A stretch of 64,000 bases of DNA from Desulfofustis glycolicus DSM 9705 (GTDB lineage Bacteria > Desulfobacterota > Desulfobulbia > Desulfobulbales > Desulfocapsaceae), in contig NZ_FQXS01000015.1 of the NCBI RefSeq assembly GCF_900130015.1, positions 1-64,000 of the forward strand. Direction: 5' to 3'. Positions 1 through 8,551 of this stretch are shown here, piece after piece; within the stretch, counting starts at the first letter, position 1, and each line of letters starts with the position of its first letter. The translations under genes and the position numbers were made by a program. Under the pieces are notes generated by a model. It was not told the origin of the DNA, ran no database searches, and saw only the letters and a program-made list of their open reading frames with translations.

Positions 1-226
1 CCTCCAGTTCTTCAAAGCGCTTCCGCTCGGCCCGTTGCCGACGAGCATCGCTTTTCTCAAAGGCGGCTGCACCGTTTTCGAAAAATTCTTTTTGCCACCG
101 GTAAAATACCGTAGGATTGAGCAGATATTCGTCGCATAGGTCTGAGACCGACACTTTGTCAACAAGATGGCGCTTGATAATGGCAACCTTCTCGTTGGCT
201 GAATAGTTTTTGCGTTTTCGTTTCAT
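1..226 (-). CDS. IS3-family transposase OrfA-type protein, cut by window edge
   Basis: Reading the minus strand from an ATG at 226 gives a basic helix-turn-helix protein beginning MKRKRKNYSANEKVAIIKRH and containing LNPTVFYRWQKEFFENG, the typical N-terminal HTH_Tnp_1 region of IS3-type OrfA proteins, which bind the element ends. A strong ribosome binding site, AGGAGG, lies at about 234-239, just upstream of the ATG. The frame stays open for 75 codons to position 1, so the gene and the catalytic OrfB lie outside the window. No stop or frameshift is seen in the visible part. The element end should lie somewhere around 250-275 on the upstream side, but I cannot fix the terminal inverted repeat without the other end. 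Confidence 0.85.
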   Translation of the reverse strand, partial: MKRKRKNYSANEKVAIIKRHLVDKVSVSDLCDEYLLNPTVFYRWQKEFFENGAAAFEKSDARRQRAERKRFEELE

Positions 227-853
227 GGTGAATTCCTCCTTGTGAGTAAACTAACTCAAATGGGGGAATTCTCCAATTCGCGCTGAACCAAAACATGTTG
301 ATGTATTATGAACTCCACGTGTCTCATCATCACCATTTTTTTTGGGGGAAACAATTAATTCCTACAGAATGTTGAAAAAGCGGAAGTCTGGAGGTATAGT
401 AGCCTCCGTCTTGCTCCTGTCTTAACGGTGGTGCAGTGTTCAGCGAATGTATCTCCGGTCGACAACGCGCAGTGGCCACGAATGGTTACGAAAGATCAGC
501 GTACCCTTGAATGATGCTATCGAGCCGTCTGAATGAGTTCGTCCTGCTTGTAACGAAGTGAGCAATGAGTGTATGGAACAGGTGTCTTTCGTTTGGAGTT
601 TTGCCGCTGCGTCTCAAGCACAATGTGGTGGAGGTCCTGAACGGGTATAGCGACACTATTGACGTGGACTGCATGGCGCAGCGAATTTTTGTGGGCACTT
701 TCTGCGGGGCATGCTTATTAGCGGCGTGAGCTGTGGATTTTCTGCATAAAGGAATTACGCACCTTCGTAGAACAGAAGTATAAGATTTTCTTACTCAACC
801 CCAAACCGGCCTGAGTCTACGGCCGGTTTTTTCTTTCATCACGCGACTATCAT
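227..853. other. Gene-poor stretch between the IS fragment and asnB
   Basis: About 627 bases separate the transposase start from asnB. The first roughly 50 bases are probably the IS end. From about 290 to 790 no frame on either strand has convincing coding character: the open frames are short, lack ribosome binding sites and show no family motif. The only well-supported element is the terminator-like hairpin at 803-835. The stretch may be decayed DNA next to the insertion sequence. Confidence 0.5.
803..835 (+). terminator. Rho-independent terminator or attenuator-like hairpin just before asnB
   Basis: AAACCGGCC at 803-811 pairs perfectly with GGCCGGTTT at 821-829 around a 9-base loop, followed by a T-rich run to about 835. 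The shape is a classical intrinsic terminator. It ends only about 19 bases before the asnB ATG, which leaves no room for a promoter between them. It is therefore either a terminator for transcription entering from the left, with asnB expressed by read-through, or an attenuator in the asnB leader. Confidence 0.75.
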
Positions 854-2722
854 ATGTGCGGAATCTGCGGTTTTAACTGGAATGATGAGATGCTGGCCCG
901 TTCCATGGCGAGCACGCTTGCCCATCGTGGACCTGATCAGGAAGGGGTGTTTTGCGATGATCGGGTATCTCTGGCCCATCGCCGTCTGTCGATTATCGAT
1001 CTGAGCGAAAACGGTCGTCAGCCGATGACCAACGAAGACGGCAGCGTGATCATCGTTTTCAACGGTGAGATCTATAATTTTGCCGAGCTTCGCGATGAAC
1101 TGCAAAACAAAGGACATCGGTTCGCCAGCCGCTCCGATACCGAAGTGATCGTCCACGGCTATGAAGAATGGGGGGTCGACGCGATCAACCGGCTGCGCGG
1201 GATGTTCGCTTTTGCGCTGTGGGATACGAAGAAGAAGCGATTGTTGTTGGCCCGGGACCGGATCGGCATCAAACCGCTCTATTATTATCACGGCGCCGAT
1301 CGTTTCATTTTTGCCTCGGAGATCAAGGCGATTCTGGAAGATCGGGGTGTCGAGAGGCGAGTCAATTTTCAAGCGCTCTACGATTATCTTGGTTTCGAGT
1401 TCGTACCTGCTCCGCAGACCATGTTCGAGGGTATCAGCAAGCTGCCGGCCGGACACTATCTCATTCTGGAAGACGGCCAAGTGAGCGTCAAGCAGTATTG
1501 GGATCTTTCTTTTCAGGGGCACGACGTGCCGCGGGATTTCGGTGAGGCCGTTGAAAAGATGCGGGAACATCTCGATTTTGCGGTCAAGTCGCATCTGGTG
1601 AGTGATGTCCCACTGGGTGTCTTCCTGTCGGGAGGTCTTGATTCCAGTTGCATCGTCGCACTGATGAGAAGGCATATCAACGGCCCGTTGAAAACCTTTA
1701 CCATCGGCTACGAAGACAAGACCTTCAGTGAACTCGATTATGCCGATCTGGTTGCTCGCCACTGCGGAACAGAGCATCACGTCCTGATGCTTGACACGAT
1801 GCGGCCGGAATACGTCGAGCAGACGCTGTATCACCTCGACGAACCGATGACCGATCTGTCTACCGTGCCGCTGTACCTGCTCTGCCGGCAGGCCAAAGAG
1901 CACGTGACGGTGTGCCTGTCCGGGGAAGGGGCCGACGAGAGCTTTGCCGGCTATGACCGTTTCAAGGCGAGCCGTCTGAACCGATGGTTCAGCCTGATGC
2001 CGCCGGTTGTCCGCAGGGAGATCATCGGCCGGATGGCCGCGCTGTTGCCGGATCAACCCCAGAAGAAAGGCGCCGTCAATATTCTCAAGCGTTTTGTCGA
2101 AGGGGCCAATCTCAATCCGGACGGCCAGCATCTCCGCTGGCAGTATTTTCTCAACGACCGTCTGGAAGATGGCCTGTTTAGCGAAGGCTTCAAGGCTGCC
2201 GTTCGTCGTGAGCCCTTTCGACAGGTAAAGGAGTATAGTGATCGCTGCGATGCCGGAAGGGATGCGCTGAATCGGGAGATTTATCTGGATATGCGCTTCA
2301 TGATGACCGATTCGGTGCTGATGAAGGTTGACCGGATGTCGATGGCAAGTTCGTTGGAGATACGGGTGCCGCTGCTCGATCACGTGCTGGTTGAATATAT
2401 GGCGGCTCTGCCGGGAGACTGGAAGCTGAAACGGATGACGACCAAATACATCTTCCGGGCTGCACTTGCCGGGCTACTGCCGGACAAGGTTGTTTATCGC
2501 GGCAAGCAGGGGTATAGTCTGCCGGTAAAGCATTTGCTGCGCGGTGATCTGAAACGGTATATGGTCGGTTTGCTGAAAGATTCTCGTTTGTTGCGGGAGC
2601 AGATGGATACCGCCTATATCGATCGACTGATCGATGAACATACCGCGATGAAGCACAACCACAACCATATTCTCTGGGCGCTGATCAACGTTGCCATCTG
2701 GCATAACCGGTTCTTCGATTGA
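854..2722 (+). CDS. asnB: Glutamine-dependent asparagine synthetase (class II, AsnB type)
   Basis: Cytoplasmic enzyme that makes asparagine from aspartate, ATP and glutamine; members in polysaccharide loci may amidate sugar or peptide carboxylates instead. The protein begins MCGICGFNW, so the essential N-terminal nucleophile Cys2 fixes the ATG at 854. Residues 1 to about 210 form the glutamine amidotransferase domain and about 235-620 the synthetase domain, with the PP-loop ATP motif SGGLDSS at 259-265. The length, 622 residues, is typical of the longer forms found in exopolysaccharide and exosortase loci. No convincing Shine-Dalgarno is seen, and a terminator-like hairpin ends 19 bases upstream. 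It is the first gene of the polysaccharide block in this window. The family is certain; the true acceptor is inferred. Confidence 0.95.
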   Translation: MCGICGFNWNDEMLARSMASTLAHRGPDQEGVFCDDRVSLAHRRLSIIDLSENGRQPMTNEDGSVIIVFNGEIYNFAELRDELQNKGHRFASRSDTEVIVHGYEEWGVDAINRLRGMFAFALWDTKKKRLLLARDRIGIKPLYYYHGADRFIFASEIKAILEDRGVERRVNFQALYDYLGFEFVPAPQTMFEGISKLPAGHYLILEDGQVSVKQYWDLSFQGHDVPRDFGEAVEKMREHLDFAVKSHLVSDVPLGVFLSGGLDSSCIVALMRRHINGPLKTFTIGYEDKTFSELDYADLVARHCGTEHHVLMLDTMRPEYVEQTLYHLDEPMTDLSTVPLYLLCRQAKEHVTVCLSGEGADESFAGYDRFKASRLNRWFSLMPPVVRREIIGRMAALLPDQPQKKGAVNILKRFVEGANLNPDGQHLRWQYFLNDRLEDGLFSEGFKAAVRREPFRQVKEYSDRCDAGRDALNREIYLDMRFMMTDSVLMKVDRMSMASSLEIRVPLLDHVLVEYMAALPGDWKLKRMTTKYIFRAALAGLLPDKVVYRGKQGYSLPVKHLLRGDLKRYMVGLLKDSRLLREQMDTAYIDRLIDEHTAMKHNHNHILWALINVAIWHNRFFD

Positions 2723-2892
2723 CCCCATGGCTGGAGGTCACCGTCGGCAACGAAACATTTCGCTTCGGCTGGAAAGAGCAGGGCAGAGCGATTTCGACGC
2801 AGGTGGCGGACCGGACGCCCAACATCTGTCCGGCCGGTGGAGATCCGGTTAAAGCCTGTTTTACTGTCGGCAGTTACAAGATGAGTCTGTAG
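2719..2892 (+). pseudogene. Short coding-like remnant between asnB and the acyltransferase
   Basis: A frame that opens with TTG at 2719, overlapping the asnB stop (TTGA), runs for 57 codons to TAG at 2890-2892. Its translation includes EVTVGNETFRFGWKEQG and VKACFTVGSYKMSL, and third codon positions are GC-rich like those of the neighbouring genes, which favours real or formerly real coding sequence. It is too short for a known enzyme and I do not recognise it. It could be the 3-prime end of a larger polysaccharide-locus gene left by a deletion, or a small gene coupled to asnB. Its stop nearly touches the following acyltransferase start. Confidence 0.35.
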
Positions 2893-2894
2893 TG

Positions 2895-3626
2895 ATGGAA
2901 AAAACCCATGCAGCAGTAACCGGAAAGGGCTCGCCGTTGGCGAAGTATCAGCAGATCGTCGTTGGTAGTCGCTCGCTTGGTCGTCTGCTCTATTTCGAAT
3001 TTTGCCAGCTGCTCTCCCTGCTGCCCGGGGCGCCCGGTATGATGCTGCGGAAACTGTTCTGGCCGCGACTCTTTGCCGCCTGCGGCAAAAAGACCGTTTT
3101 CGGACACGGTATCGTACTGCGGCATCCCGGCCGCATAAGGCTCGGCGATGCCGTGGTGATCAGCGAGTATTGCATTCTCGACGGCCGACACTCGCTGACG
3201 GATACTGTTATTGATGTCGGCGACGGGACGATCCTGTCCAACAACGTGATGCTCTCTTGCAAAGACGGCACCATCTCCATCGGGAGCCAGGTCGGCATTA
3301 ACGCTTATACGGTGATCCAGTCGACCAACAACAATCCGGTTACCATCGGCGACGATTGCGTCATTGGTCAGCGGTGTCTGATGATCGGTGGTGGTAATTA
3401 TGATATCTCCCAGCCCGGTGAATTGATCCGGAGTCAGCCGATCATGGCCGACGGCGGCGTCGCGGTGGCCGACAATGTCTGGCTCGGAGCCAATGTCACC
3501 GTACTGGGCGGAGTCAGCGTCGGCGAAGGCAGTGTTGCCGCCGCCGCTTCGGTAATCACCAGGTCCATCCCCGCTTTTTCCGTCTGCATGGGGGTGCCGG
3601 CCCGTGTCGTGAGACACCGATCGTAA
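2895..3626 (+). CDS. Hexapeptide-repeat (left-handed beta-helix) O-acyltransferase
   Basis: A 243-residue protein of the WbbJ/CapG-like acetyltransferase group, expected to transfer an acyl group (usually from acetyl-CoA) to a sugar of the surface polysaccharide. After about 60 leading residues it shows the repeated hexapeptide pattern, for example GDAVVISEY, IGSQVGINAYTVI, IGDDCVIGQ and LGANVTVLGGVSVGEGS, and it ends with the usual closing motif GVPARVV. A GTG at 2892 directly before the ATG is an alternative start that would overlap the preceding TAG. The neighbours on both sides are polysaccharide genes, and the next gene starts one base after the stop. The donor and acceptor are unknown. 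Confidence 0.85.
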   Translation: MEKTHAAVTGKGSPLAKYQQIVVGSRSLGRLLYFEFCQLLSLLPGAPGMMLRKLFWPRLFAACGKKTVFGHGIVLRHPGRIRLGDAVVISEYCILDGRHSLTDTVIDVGDGTILSNNVMLSCKDGTISIGSQVGINAYTVIQSTNNNPVTIGDDCVIGQRCLMIGGGNYDISQPGELIRSQPIMADGGVAVADNVWLGANVTVLGGVSVGEGSVAAAASVITRSIPAFSVCMGVPARVVRHRS

Positions 3627-3627
3627 T

Positions 3628-4620
3628 ATGCGCCGGCTCGCTCTTGTCGCCCTGAAACTGGCAGTGAGTCTGGGGCTGCTGTTCCTGCTCTATCGGCAGA
3701 CGCCGATTGAGCAGATCAAGACATTGCTGGTATCGATAGAATTCGGCTATCTGCCGATCATCGCACTGCTGTTGCTGTTCAATACCATCATTTCCGCCTG
3801 GAAATGGCAGCTCTTTCTCAGGGCCGACGGCGTTGTCATCGGTCTTGGTGATCTGGTAGTCTCCTATATGAGCGGCACCTTTTGTAATCTGTTCCTGCCG
3901 TCCAATATTGGTGGCGACTCGTATCGGATCTACGATATCGCCCGGCGCAGCCGTGATGGGGCGCGCTCGGCGGCGTCGGTGTTTGCCGATCGGTTTTCCG
4001 GTTTTATCGCGCTGGTGGTGCTCAGCCTACTGTCGTCGGTGTATGTTTCGCTGCAATTTCGCTCGCCCGGCTTTATGCTGGTACCGCTTGGTTTGTTGGC
4101 TGCTTTTCTCGGTGTGCTCGTCGTCATTGCCCGGCAAACGCCGCTTCGCCGGCTGTTGGCGGTTTTCGGCCTGAATCGATTTGCCGTTATCGAGCGGTTG
4201 ACCGAGAAACTGCTCATGTCGTTTGCCTGCTATCGGGCCAACACCGGACTGCTGGTGCAGGTAATGTTGCTTTCCTTCGCGTTTCAGGTTTCGCTGATCA
4301 CCGTCGTCTACCTGATGGCCTGCGCTCTCGGGGCGCAGCTGCCATTTTTCTATTTTAGTGCATTCGTACCGCTGATCACCCTGATGGAGGCGCTGCCTAT
4401 CTCCATCTACGGCGTCGGCATTCGCGATTACGGCTACGTCCTGTTCTTTACCAGGGTCGGTATGGGCGATATCGAAGCGAGGACCCTTGCGGTACTCTTT
4501 GTTGTGGTTGCGGTCTGTTATTCATTGATCGGTGGACTTTTCTTCCTGTATCGTATCTGGCAACAGCCGCGAGGTAATCCCACCGATGAGAAGAGGCGCC
4601 AGAGCGGTGATGCGCGATGA
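3628..4620 (+). CDS. MprF/AglD-type integral membrane protein (LPG_synthase_TM family)
   Basis: A 330-residue hydrophobic protein with about eight predicted membrane segments, beginning with a signal-anchor-like stretch (LVALKLAVSLGLLFLLY). It carries the family signature region SGTFCNLFLPSNIGGDSYRIYD around residues 75-97 and the C-terminal SIYGVGIRDYGY motif. The family includes the flippase half of MprF and lipid-linked sugar proteins of the AglD/UPF0104 group. Here it most plausibly handles a lipid-linked sugar or phospholipid for the polysaccharide pathway. The start codon lies one base after the acyltransferase stop, which indicates one transcript. The exact substrate cannot be read from the sequence. 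Confidence 0.85.
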   Translation: MRRLALVALKLAVSLGLLFLLYRQTPIEQIKTLLVSIEFGYLPIIALLLLFNTIISAWKWQLFLRADGVVIGLGDLVVSYMSGTFCNLFLPSNIGGDSYRIYDIARRSRDGARSAASVFADRFSGFIALVVLSLLSSVYVSLQFRSPGFMLVPLGLLAAFLGVLVVIARQTPLRRLLAVFGLNRFAVIERLTEKLLMSFACYRANTGLLVQVMLLSFAFQVSLITVVYLMACALGAQLPFFYFSAFVPLITLMEALPISIYGVGIRDYGYVLFFTRVGMGDIEARTLAVLFVVVAVCYSLIGGLFFLYRIWQQPRGNPTDEKRRQSGDAR

Positions 4621-4674
4621 TTGGGCAAGTAGAGGCCAAGCGATGATGCGGTTAGCTCCGCGGGAGGATCGGGT

Positions 4675-5643
4675 TTGAAAATTTCCGTCGTGATTCCGGT
4701 ATATAACGAAGAACAGAACATCAGCCTGCTGTATCAGGAAACCAGGGAGGTTCTGGAGAGGCTCGATTGTTCCTCGGAGATCATTTTTATTGACGACGGC
4801 AGCAGTGACACGACATTAAGCGTGCTGCAGGCTATCGCCCAGGCAGATGACCGGGTGGTGGCGATCTCTTTCCGTCGCAATTTCGGACAAACGGCGGCGA
4901 TGTCCGCAGGCTTCGATTATGCCACCGGCGAGGTGATTATTACCATGGACGGCGACCTGCAGAATGATCCCGCAGATATTCCCCGTCTGCTGCAGAAGAT
5001 CGAGGAAGGCTACGATGTCGTGACCGGTTGGCGGTTCGACCGCAAGGACGCTTTTATCAACCGGCGCCTCCCGTCGATTATCGCCAACAAGATCATCTCC
5101 TGGACAACCCGGGTCTCTCTGCATGATTACGGCTGCACCCTGAAGGCCTTTCGTCGGGAGGTTATCAAAAACATTCGCCTCTACGGTGAAATGCATCGTT
5201 TTATCCCGGCGATCGCCAGCGGTATGGGCATTTCCTACACCGAGATCAAGGTCAATCACCGGCCGCGCCGATTCGGTACGACCAAGTATGGCATCTCGCG
5301 AACGATTCGTGTCATCCTCGATCTTATCACGGTCAAGTTCCTGCTCAGTTTCGCAACCCGGCCGATCCAGGTGTTCGGTCTGCTCGGCGTTGTTTCCGGC
5401 GGAGTCGGTTTTCTGCTGGCCCTGATCATGACCATCCAACGCCAGTTTTTTGATATGCCGCTGGCCGATCGGCCGCTGCTGCTGCTTGCCGTTGTCCTCA
5501 TCTTCATCGGTATTCAGTTTATCTCGCTGGGGCTCATTGCCGAACTCCAGGCGCGAACCTACCATGAGTCGCAGCAGAAACCGGTCTATCACATTCGGGA
5601 AGTATTTCGCAGTTCCGCTTCGCACTCAAGCGAGTCTTCATGA
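4675..5643 (+). CDS. Family 2 glycosyltransferase, polyprenyl-phosphate type, with two C-terminal TM segments
   Basis: A 322-residue protein of the DPM1/GtrB/ArnC type, predicted to transfer a sugar from a nucleotide donor to a polyprenyl phosphate at the inner membrane. It starts MKISVVIPVYNEEQNI, has the DXD-like metal motif DGD at 92-94 followed by LQNDP, and has two strongly hydrophobic segments near residues 235-262 and 270-295. The start is TTG at 4675, chosen because a good GGGAGG site lies at 4662-4667 with 7-base spacing and the homology begins at once. The next gene overlaps by 4 bases (ATGA), so translation is coupled. Sugar specificity is unknown. Confidence 0.9.
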   Translation: MKISVVIPVYNEEQNISLLYQETREVLERLDCSSEIIFIDDGSSDTTLSVLQAIAQADDRVVAISFRRNFGQTAAMSAGFDYATGEVIITMDGDLQNDPADIPRLLQKIEEGYDVVTGWRFDRKDAFINRRLPSIIANKIISWTTRVSLHDYGCTLKAFRREVIKNIRLYGEMHRFIPAIASGMGISYTEIKVNHRPRRFGTTKYGISRTIRVILDLITVKFLLSFATRPIQVFGLLGVVSGGVGFLLALIMTIQRQFFDMPLADRPLLLLAVVLIFIGIQFISLGLIAELQARTYHESQQKPVYHIREVFRSSASHSSESS

Positions 5644-6689
5644 GTTCACGGGTATCGACAGGGATTGACATTGTTATTCCCAACTGGAACGGCAAAATGC
5701 TGTTGCCGACATGCCTGAGGTCGCTGCAATCGCAACGGCGGCCGGAAATCCATATTATCGTCGTCGATAACGGTTCCACCGACGGTTCCGTATCGTTTGT
5801 CCGGGATACGTTTCCGTGGGTAGAGGTGATTTCGCTGCCTGAAAACAGAGGTTTTAGCGCCGCCGTTAATGCCGGTATCAAGGCCGGCAACCACCCGTGG
5901 GTGATGCTGCTCAACAATGACACCGAAGTGCATACCGACTGCCTCCAAACGCTTCTCGATCGGTGCCGGCGGCATGACGACGTGGAGATGTTTGCGTTGA
6001 AAATGTGTGGTTTCGAGCGGCGGGAAGTGCTTGACGGAGCGGGAGACGGGGTGCTGCGCGGCGGGGTCGGCTACCGCTTGGGTACGATGGAAATCGATGG
6101 TCCGGAGTATGATCTGAGCCGCGACGTGTTCGGCGCCTGTGCCGGAGCCGCGCTGTACCGGAGGAGCATCTTTGCCCGGATCGGTTTGTTCGACGAGGAT
6201 TTCTTCGCCTATCTCGAGGATGTCGATATCAACCTTCGGGCGGTCCGGGCCGGGGTGCGCTGTCGTTATCTGCCGGAGGCCGTCGTCTATCATATCGGTA
6301 GCGCTTCGTCCGGTTCGAAGATCAACAGCTTCGTCGTGCGACTCTCAACCAGGAACAACATCTTCGTCATCGCCAAGAACTATTCGCCGGCGCTGCTGCT
6401 CAGGTTCTTGCCGGCCATTCTGGTCTACCAGCTGTTCTGGCTGCTGTTCGTGATCAAGAAACACCAATTTGTCGCCTATCTGCAGGGGTTGTGTCAGGCA
6501 GTGGTCAGATTGCCGGTTATGGTCCGGCGACGGGGGGTGCTGATGGACGTGCCCCGGCTCAGCGACCGCGAACTGGCCCGCCGGATCATCGAGTCGGAGC
6601 GACAGGTCGTTTCATCGATCATGGCCCGACGAGCGCAGCAGGGTAAAGGGAATCTGGCCCTGCGCTGGTACCTGCGGATATTCTGCTGA
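5640..6689 (+). CDS. Family 2 glycosyltransferase (WcaA/rhamnosyltransferase-like)
   Basis: A 349-residue soluble or peripheral GT-A glycosyltransferase. It begins with VIPNWNGKMLLPTCLRSL, continues to VVDNGSTDGSV, has LNND at about 91-94 in the metal-binding position, and has the acceptor-side motif GLFDEDFFAYLEDVDINLR. The C-terminal third is longer than the catalytic core and contains hydrophobic stretches that may associate with the membrane. The start ATG overlaps the previous stop as ATGA, and the stop overlaps the next ATG by one base. It should add one sugar to the growing repeat unit; donor and linkage are unknown. Confidence 0.9.
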   Translation: MSSRVSTGIDIVIPNWNGKMLLPTCLRSLQSQRRPEIHIIVVDNGSTDGSVSFVRDTFPWVEVISLPENRGFSAAVNAGIKAGNHPWVMLLNNDTEVHTDCLQTLLDRCRRHDDVEMFALKMCGFERREVLDGAGDGVLRGGVGYRLGTMEIDGPEYDLSRDVFGACAGAALYRRSIFARIGLFDEDFFAYLEDVDINLRAVRAGVRCRYLPEAVVYHIGSASSGSKINSFVVRLSTRNNIFVIAKNYSPALLLRFLPAILVYQLFWLLFVIKKHQFVAYLQGLCQAVVRLPVMVRRRGVLMDVPRLSDRELARRIIESERQVVSSIMARRAQQGKGNLALRWYLRIFC

Positions 6690-7525
6690 TGAGTGATCGA
6701 CCCGCTGCCCATATCTGTCCGGTGACGACCATTATCGTCACGCACGATTCACAGCCGGTGATAGGCCGCTGTCTGGCGGCCATCCGGGGCCAGATCGCAC
6801 GGCCGGAACAGGTAGTTATCGTCGACAGCGGTTCACAAGAAAACAGCTATCTTCGGCGTTTGGAAAGTGACGATGTGCAGCTGCATTATGCCGACAATAT
6901 CGGTTTTGCTGCAGCAAACAATCTTGGTGTTTCTTTGGCCTCGCCCGCTTCGCGCTACCTGCTTTTTCTCAACCCCGATGCCTTCATGTCGCCCGGCGTT
7001 CTCGCCGCGGCCGCGGCCATCATGGCCGAAAACGATAGGGTGGGCATCGTCGGCGGCCGGTTGACCGGGTATGACAGCGACCTGGATATACCGACCGGAC
7101 GCCTCGATTCTACCGGAATCTTTCGCCGCTGGTACGGCAAGTGGTATGATCGCGGTCAGGGGCAGCCCGACGGTGCGAACTATCGCAGCGCGCAAACGGT
7201 ACCGGCGTTGTGCGGGGCCTTTCTCTTCTGCCGGCGGCGGGCTGTGGATCCCGAACTGCCACAGCTCTTCGACGAAGCCTTTTTCCTCTACAAAGAGGAT
7301 ATCGATCTCTGCCTCCGGTTGCGCCGGCGGGGTTGGCAGTGCCGTTATGAGCCGAAACTGGGGGTATTCCACTGCCGGGGCTGGACTGCGGACCGCAAAA
7401 AGATGAGCCGTGGTGTGCGTCTCATGGCGGCCAGAAACGAGGTGCGATTGACCGTCAAGCATCGATCACCGTATATTGCCTGGGCACTGGCCAAATATCT
7501 GCTCGTCCGGGCGGCAGACCTCTGA
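6689..7525 (+). CDS. Family 2 glycosyltransferase
   Basis: A 278-residue GT-A protein: TTIIVTHDSQPVIGRCLAAI at the start, VDSGSQE, then the metal motif LNPDAF at about residue 95 and the DEAFFLYKEDIDLCLR acceptor region. It resembles rhamnosyl- and galactofuranosyl-transferases of O-antigen and exopolysaccharide loci. Translation is coupled to the upstream glycosyltransferase through a TGATG junction. The C-terminus ends soon after the catalytic domain. The donor sugar is not readable from the sequence. Confidence 0.88.
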   Translation: MSDRPAAHICPVTTIIVTHDSQPVIGRCLAAIRGQIARPEQVVIVDSGSQENSYLRRLESDDVQLHYADNIGFAAANNLGVSLASPASRYLLFLNPDAFMSPGVLAAAAAIMAENDRVGIVGGRLTGYDSDLDIPTGRLDSTGIFRRWYGKWYDRGQGQPDGANYRSAQTVPALCGAFLFCRRRAVDPELPQLFDEAFFLYKEDIDLCLRLRRRGWQCRYEPKLGVFHCRGWTADRKKMSRGVRLMAARNEVRLTVKHRSPYIAWALAKYLLVRAADL

Positions 7526-7542
7526 TTTACGATACGTTGACC

Positions 7543-8508
7543 ATGACTGACGACACCCAGCAACAGGACCGTTCGGCAACGGCGACGATCTCGGTGATCA
7601 TCCCGACCAAAAATGGTGCTGCGACGCTGCGGGAATTGCTTGCCGCGCTGCGCATCCAGACGCGTCGTCCCGACGAGATTCTGGTCATTGATTCCGCGTC
7701 CGATGATGACAGCGTCGCCGTTGCCGAAGCTTACGGGGCAATCGTGCACCGCATTGGCGCCGACGATTTTGATCACGGTGCCACGCGCAGTCTCGGAGCG
7801 AAGATGACCCATGGTGAGGTCCTGGTCTATTTTACCCAGGACGTGTTGCCGGCCGATCGGGCGGTGATCGAAAACCTCGTTGCACCGCTGCTGCGCCACA
7901 AGGACGTCGCCATGAGTTATGGCCGGCAGCTGCCGGCTTTTGGTGCCGATGAGCTGGCAGCGCATTTGCGCTGCTTCAACTATCCGCCGGAGCCTGCGAT
8001 CCGGGAATTTGCCGATCGGGAACAACTTGGGCTGGCGGCGATCTTCGCCTCCAATTCCTGTGCCGCTTACCGGCGCAGCATGCTTGCCGAAACCGGCTTT
8101 TTCCCCGATGGACTGATTTTCGGTGAGGACACCTGGGTTGCCGGCCGGTTACTGATGTGCGGTTACAAGATTGCCTATGCAGCCGATGCTGCCGTTTATC
8201 ACTCGCATAATCAATCGCGGCAAGATGAGTTTCGCCGCTATTTCGATATCGGCGTGTTGCATGAAACCGAAAACTGGCTGCTGACGACCTATGGTGGGGC
8301 CGGTGGCCGCGGTATACGCTACATTAAATCGGGAATTATCTCTCTTGGCGGTCGCCGAAGCTATAGTGCCCTGGCGGAATTTATGGTAAGAGTTGCCCTG
8401 AAATGGGTCGGCTATCAAATGGGACGCCGTTTTCGCCTGCTGCCGCGCAGCGTAGCGATTCGGCTGAGCCTGAATCGGAACTGGTGGAGCCGTCGCGCCA
8501 TTGACTGA
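7543..8508 (+). CDS. Family 2 glycosyltransferase (RfbF-like)
   Basis: A 321-residue GT-A protein with the N-terminal pattern ISVIIPTKNGAATLRELLAAL, then VIDSASDDDS, the motif VYFTQDVLPA near residue 95 in place of a DXD, and FGEDTWVAGRLLMCGYK. The QD-type metal motif together with HGATRSLGA is characteristic of rhamnosyltransferases related to RfbF. I prefer the ATG at 7543; a TTG at 7537 is in frame. No strong ribosome binding site is visible for either. The gene sits in the run of polysaccharide glycosyltransferases, 17 bases after the previous stop. Confidence 0.88.
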   Translation: MTDDTQQQDRSATATISVIIPTKNGAATLRELLAALRIQTRRPDEILVIDSASDDDSVAVAEAYGAIVHRIGADDFDHGATRSLGAKMTHGEVLVYFTQDVLPADRAVIENLVAPLLRHKDVAMSYGRQLPAFGADELAAHLRCFNYPPEPAIREFADREQLGLAAIFASNSCAAYRRSMLAETGFFPDGLIFGEDTWVAGRLLMCGYKIAYAADAAVYHSHNQSRQDEFRRYFDIGVLHETENWLLTTYGGAGGRGIRYIKSGIISLGGRRSYSALAEFMVRVALKWVGYQMGRRFRLLPRSVAIRLSLNRNWWSRRAID

Positions 8509-8551
8509 CAGGTCCAACGGGACCTGCGAGACCGCAACAGAGATACGATAG

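Noticed and set aside
839-2383. Long minus-strand open frame (514 codons) opposite asnB
   Set aside because: It has no ribosome site or family motif, and asnB on the other strand is certain. GC-rich third positions routinely open the antisense frame.
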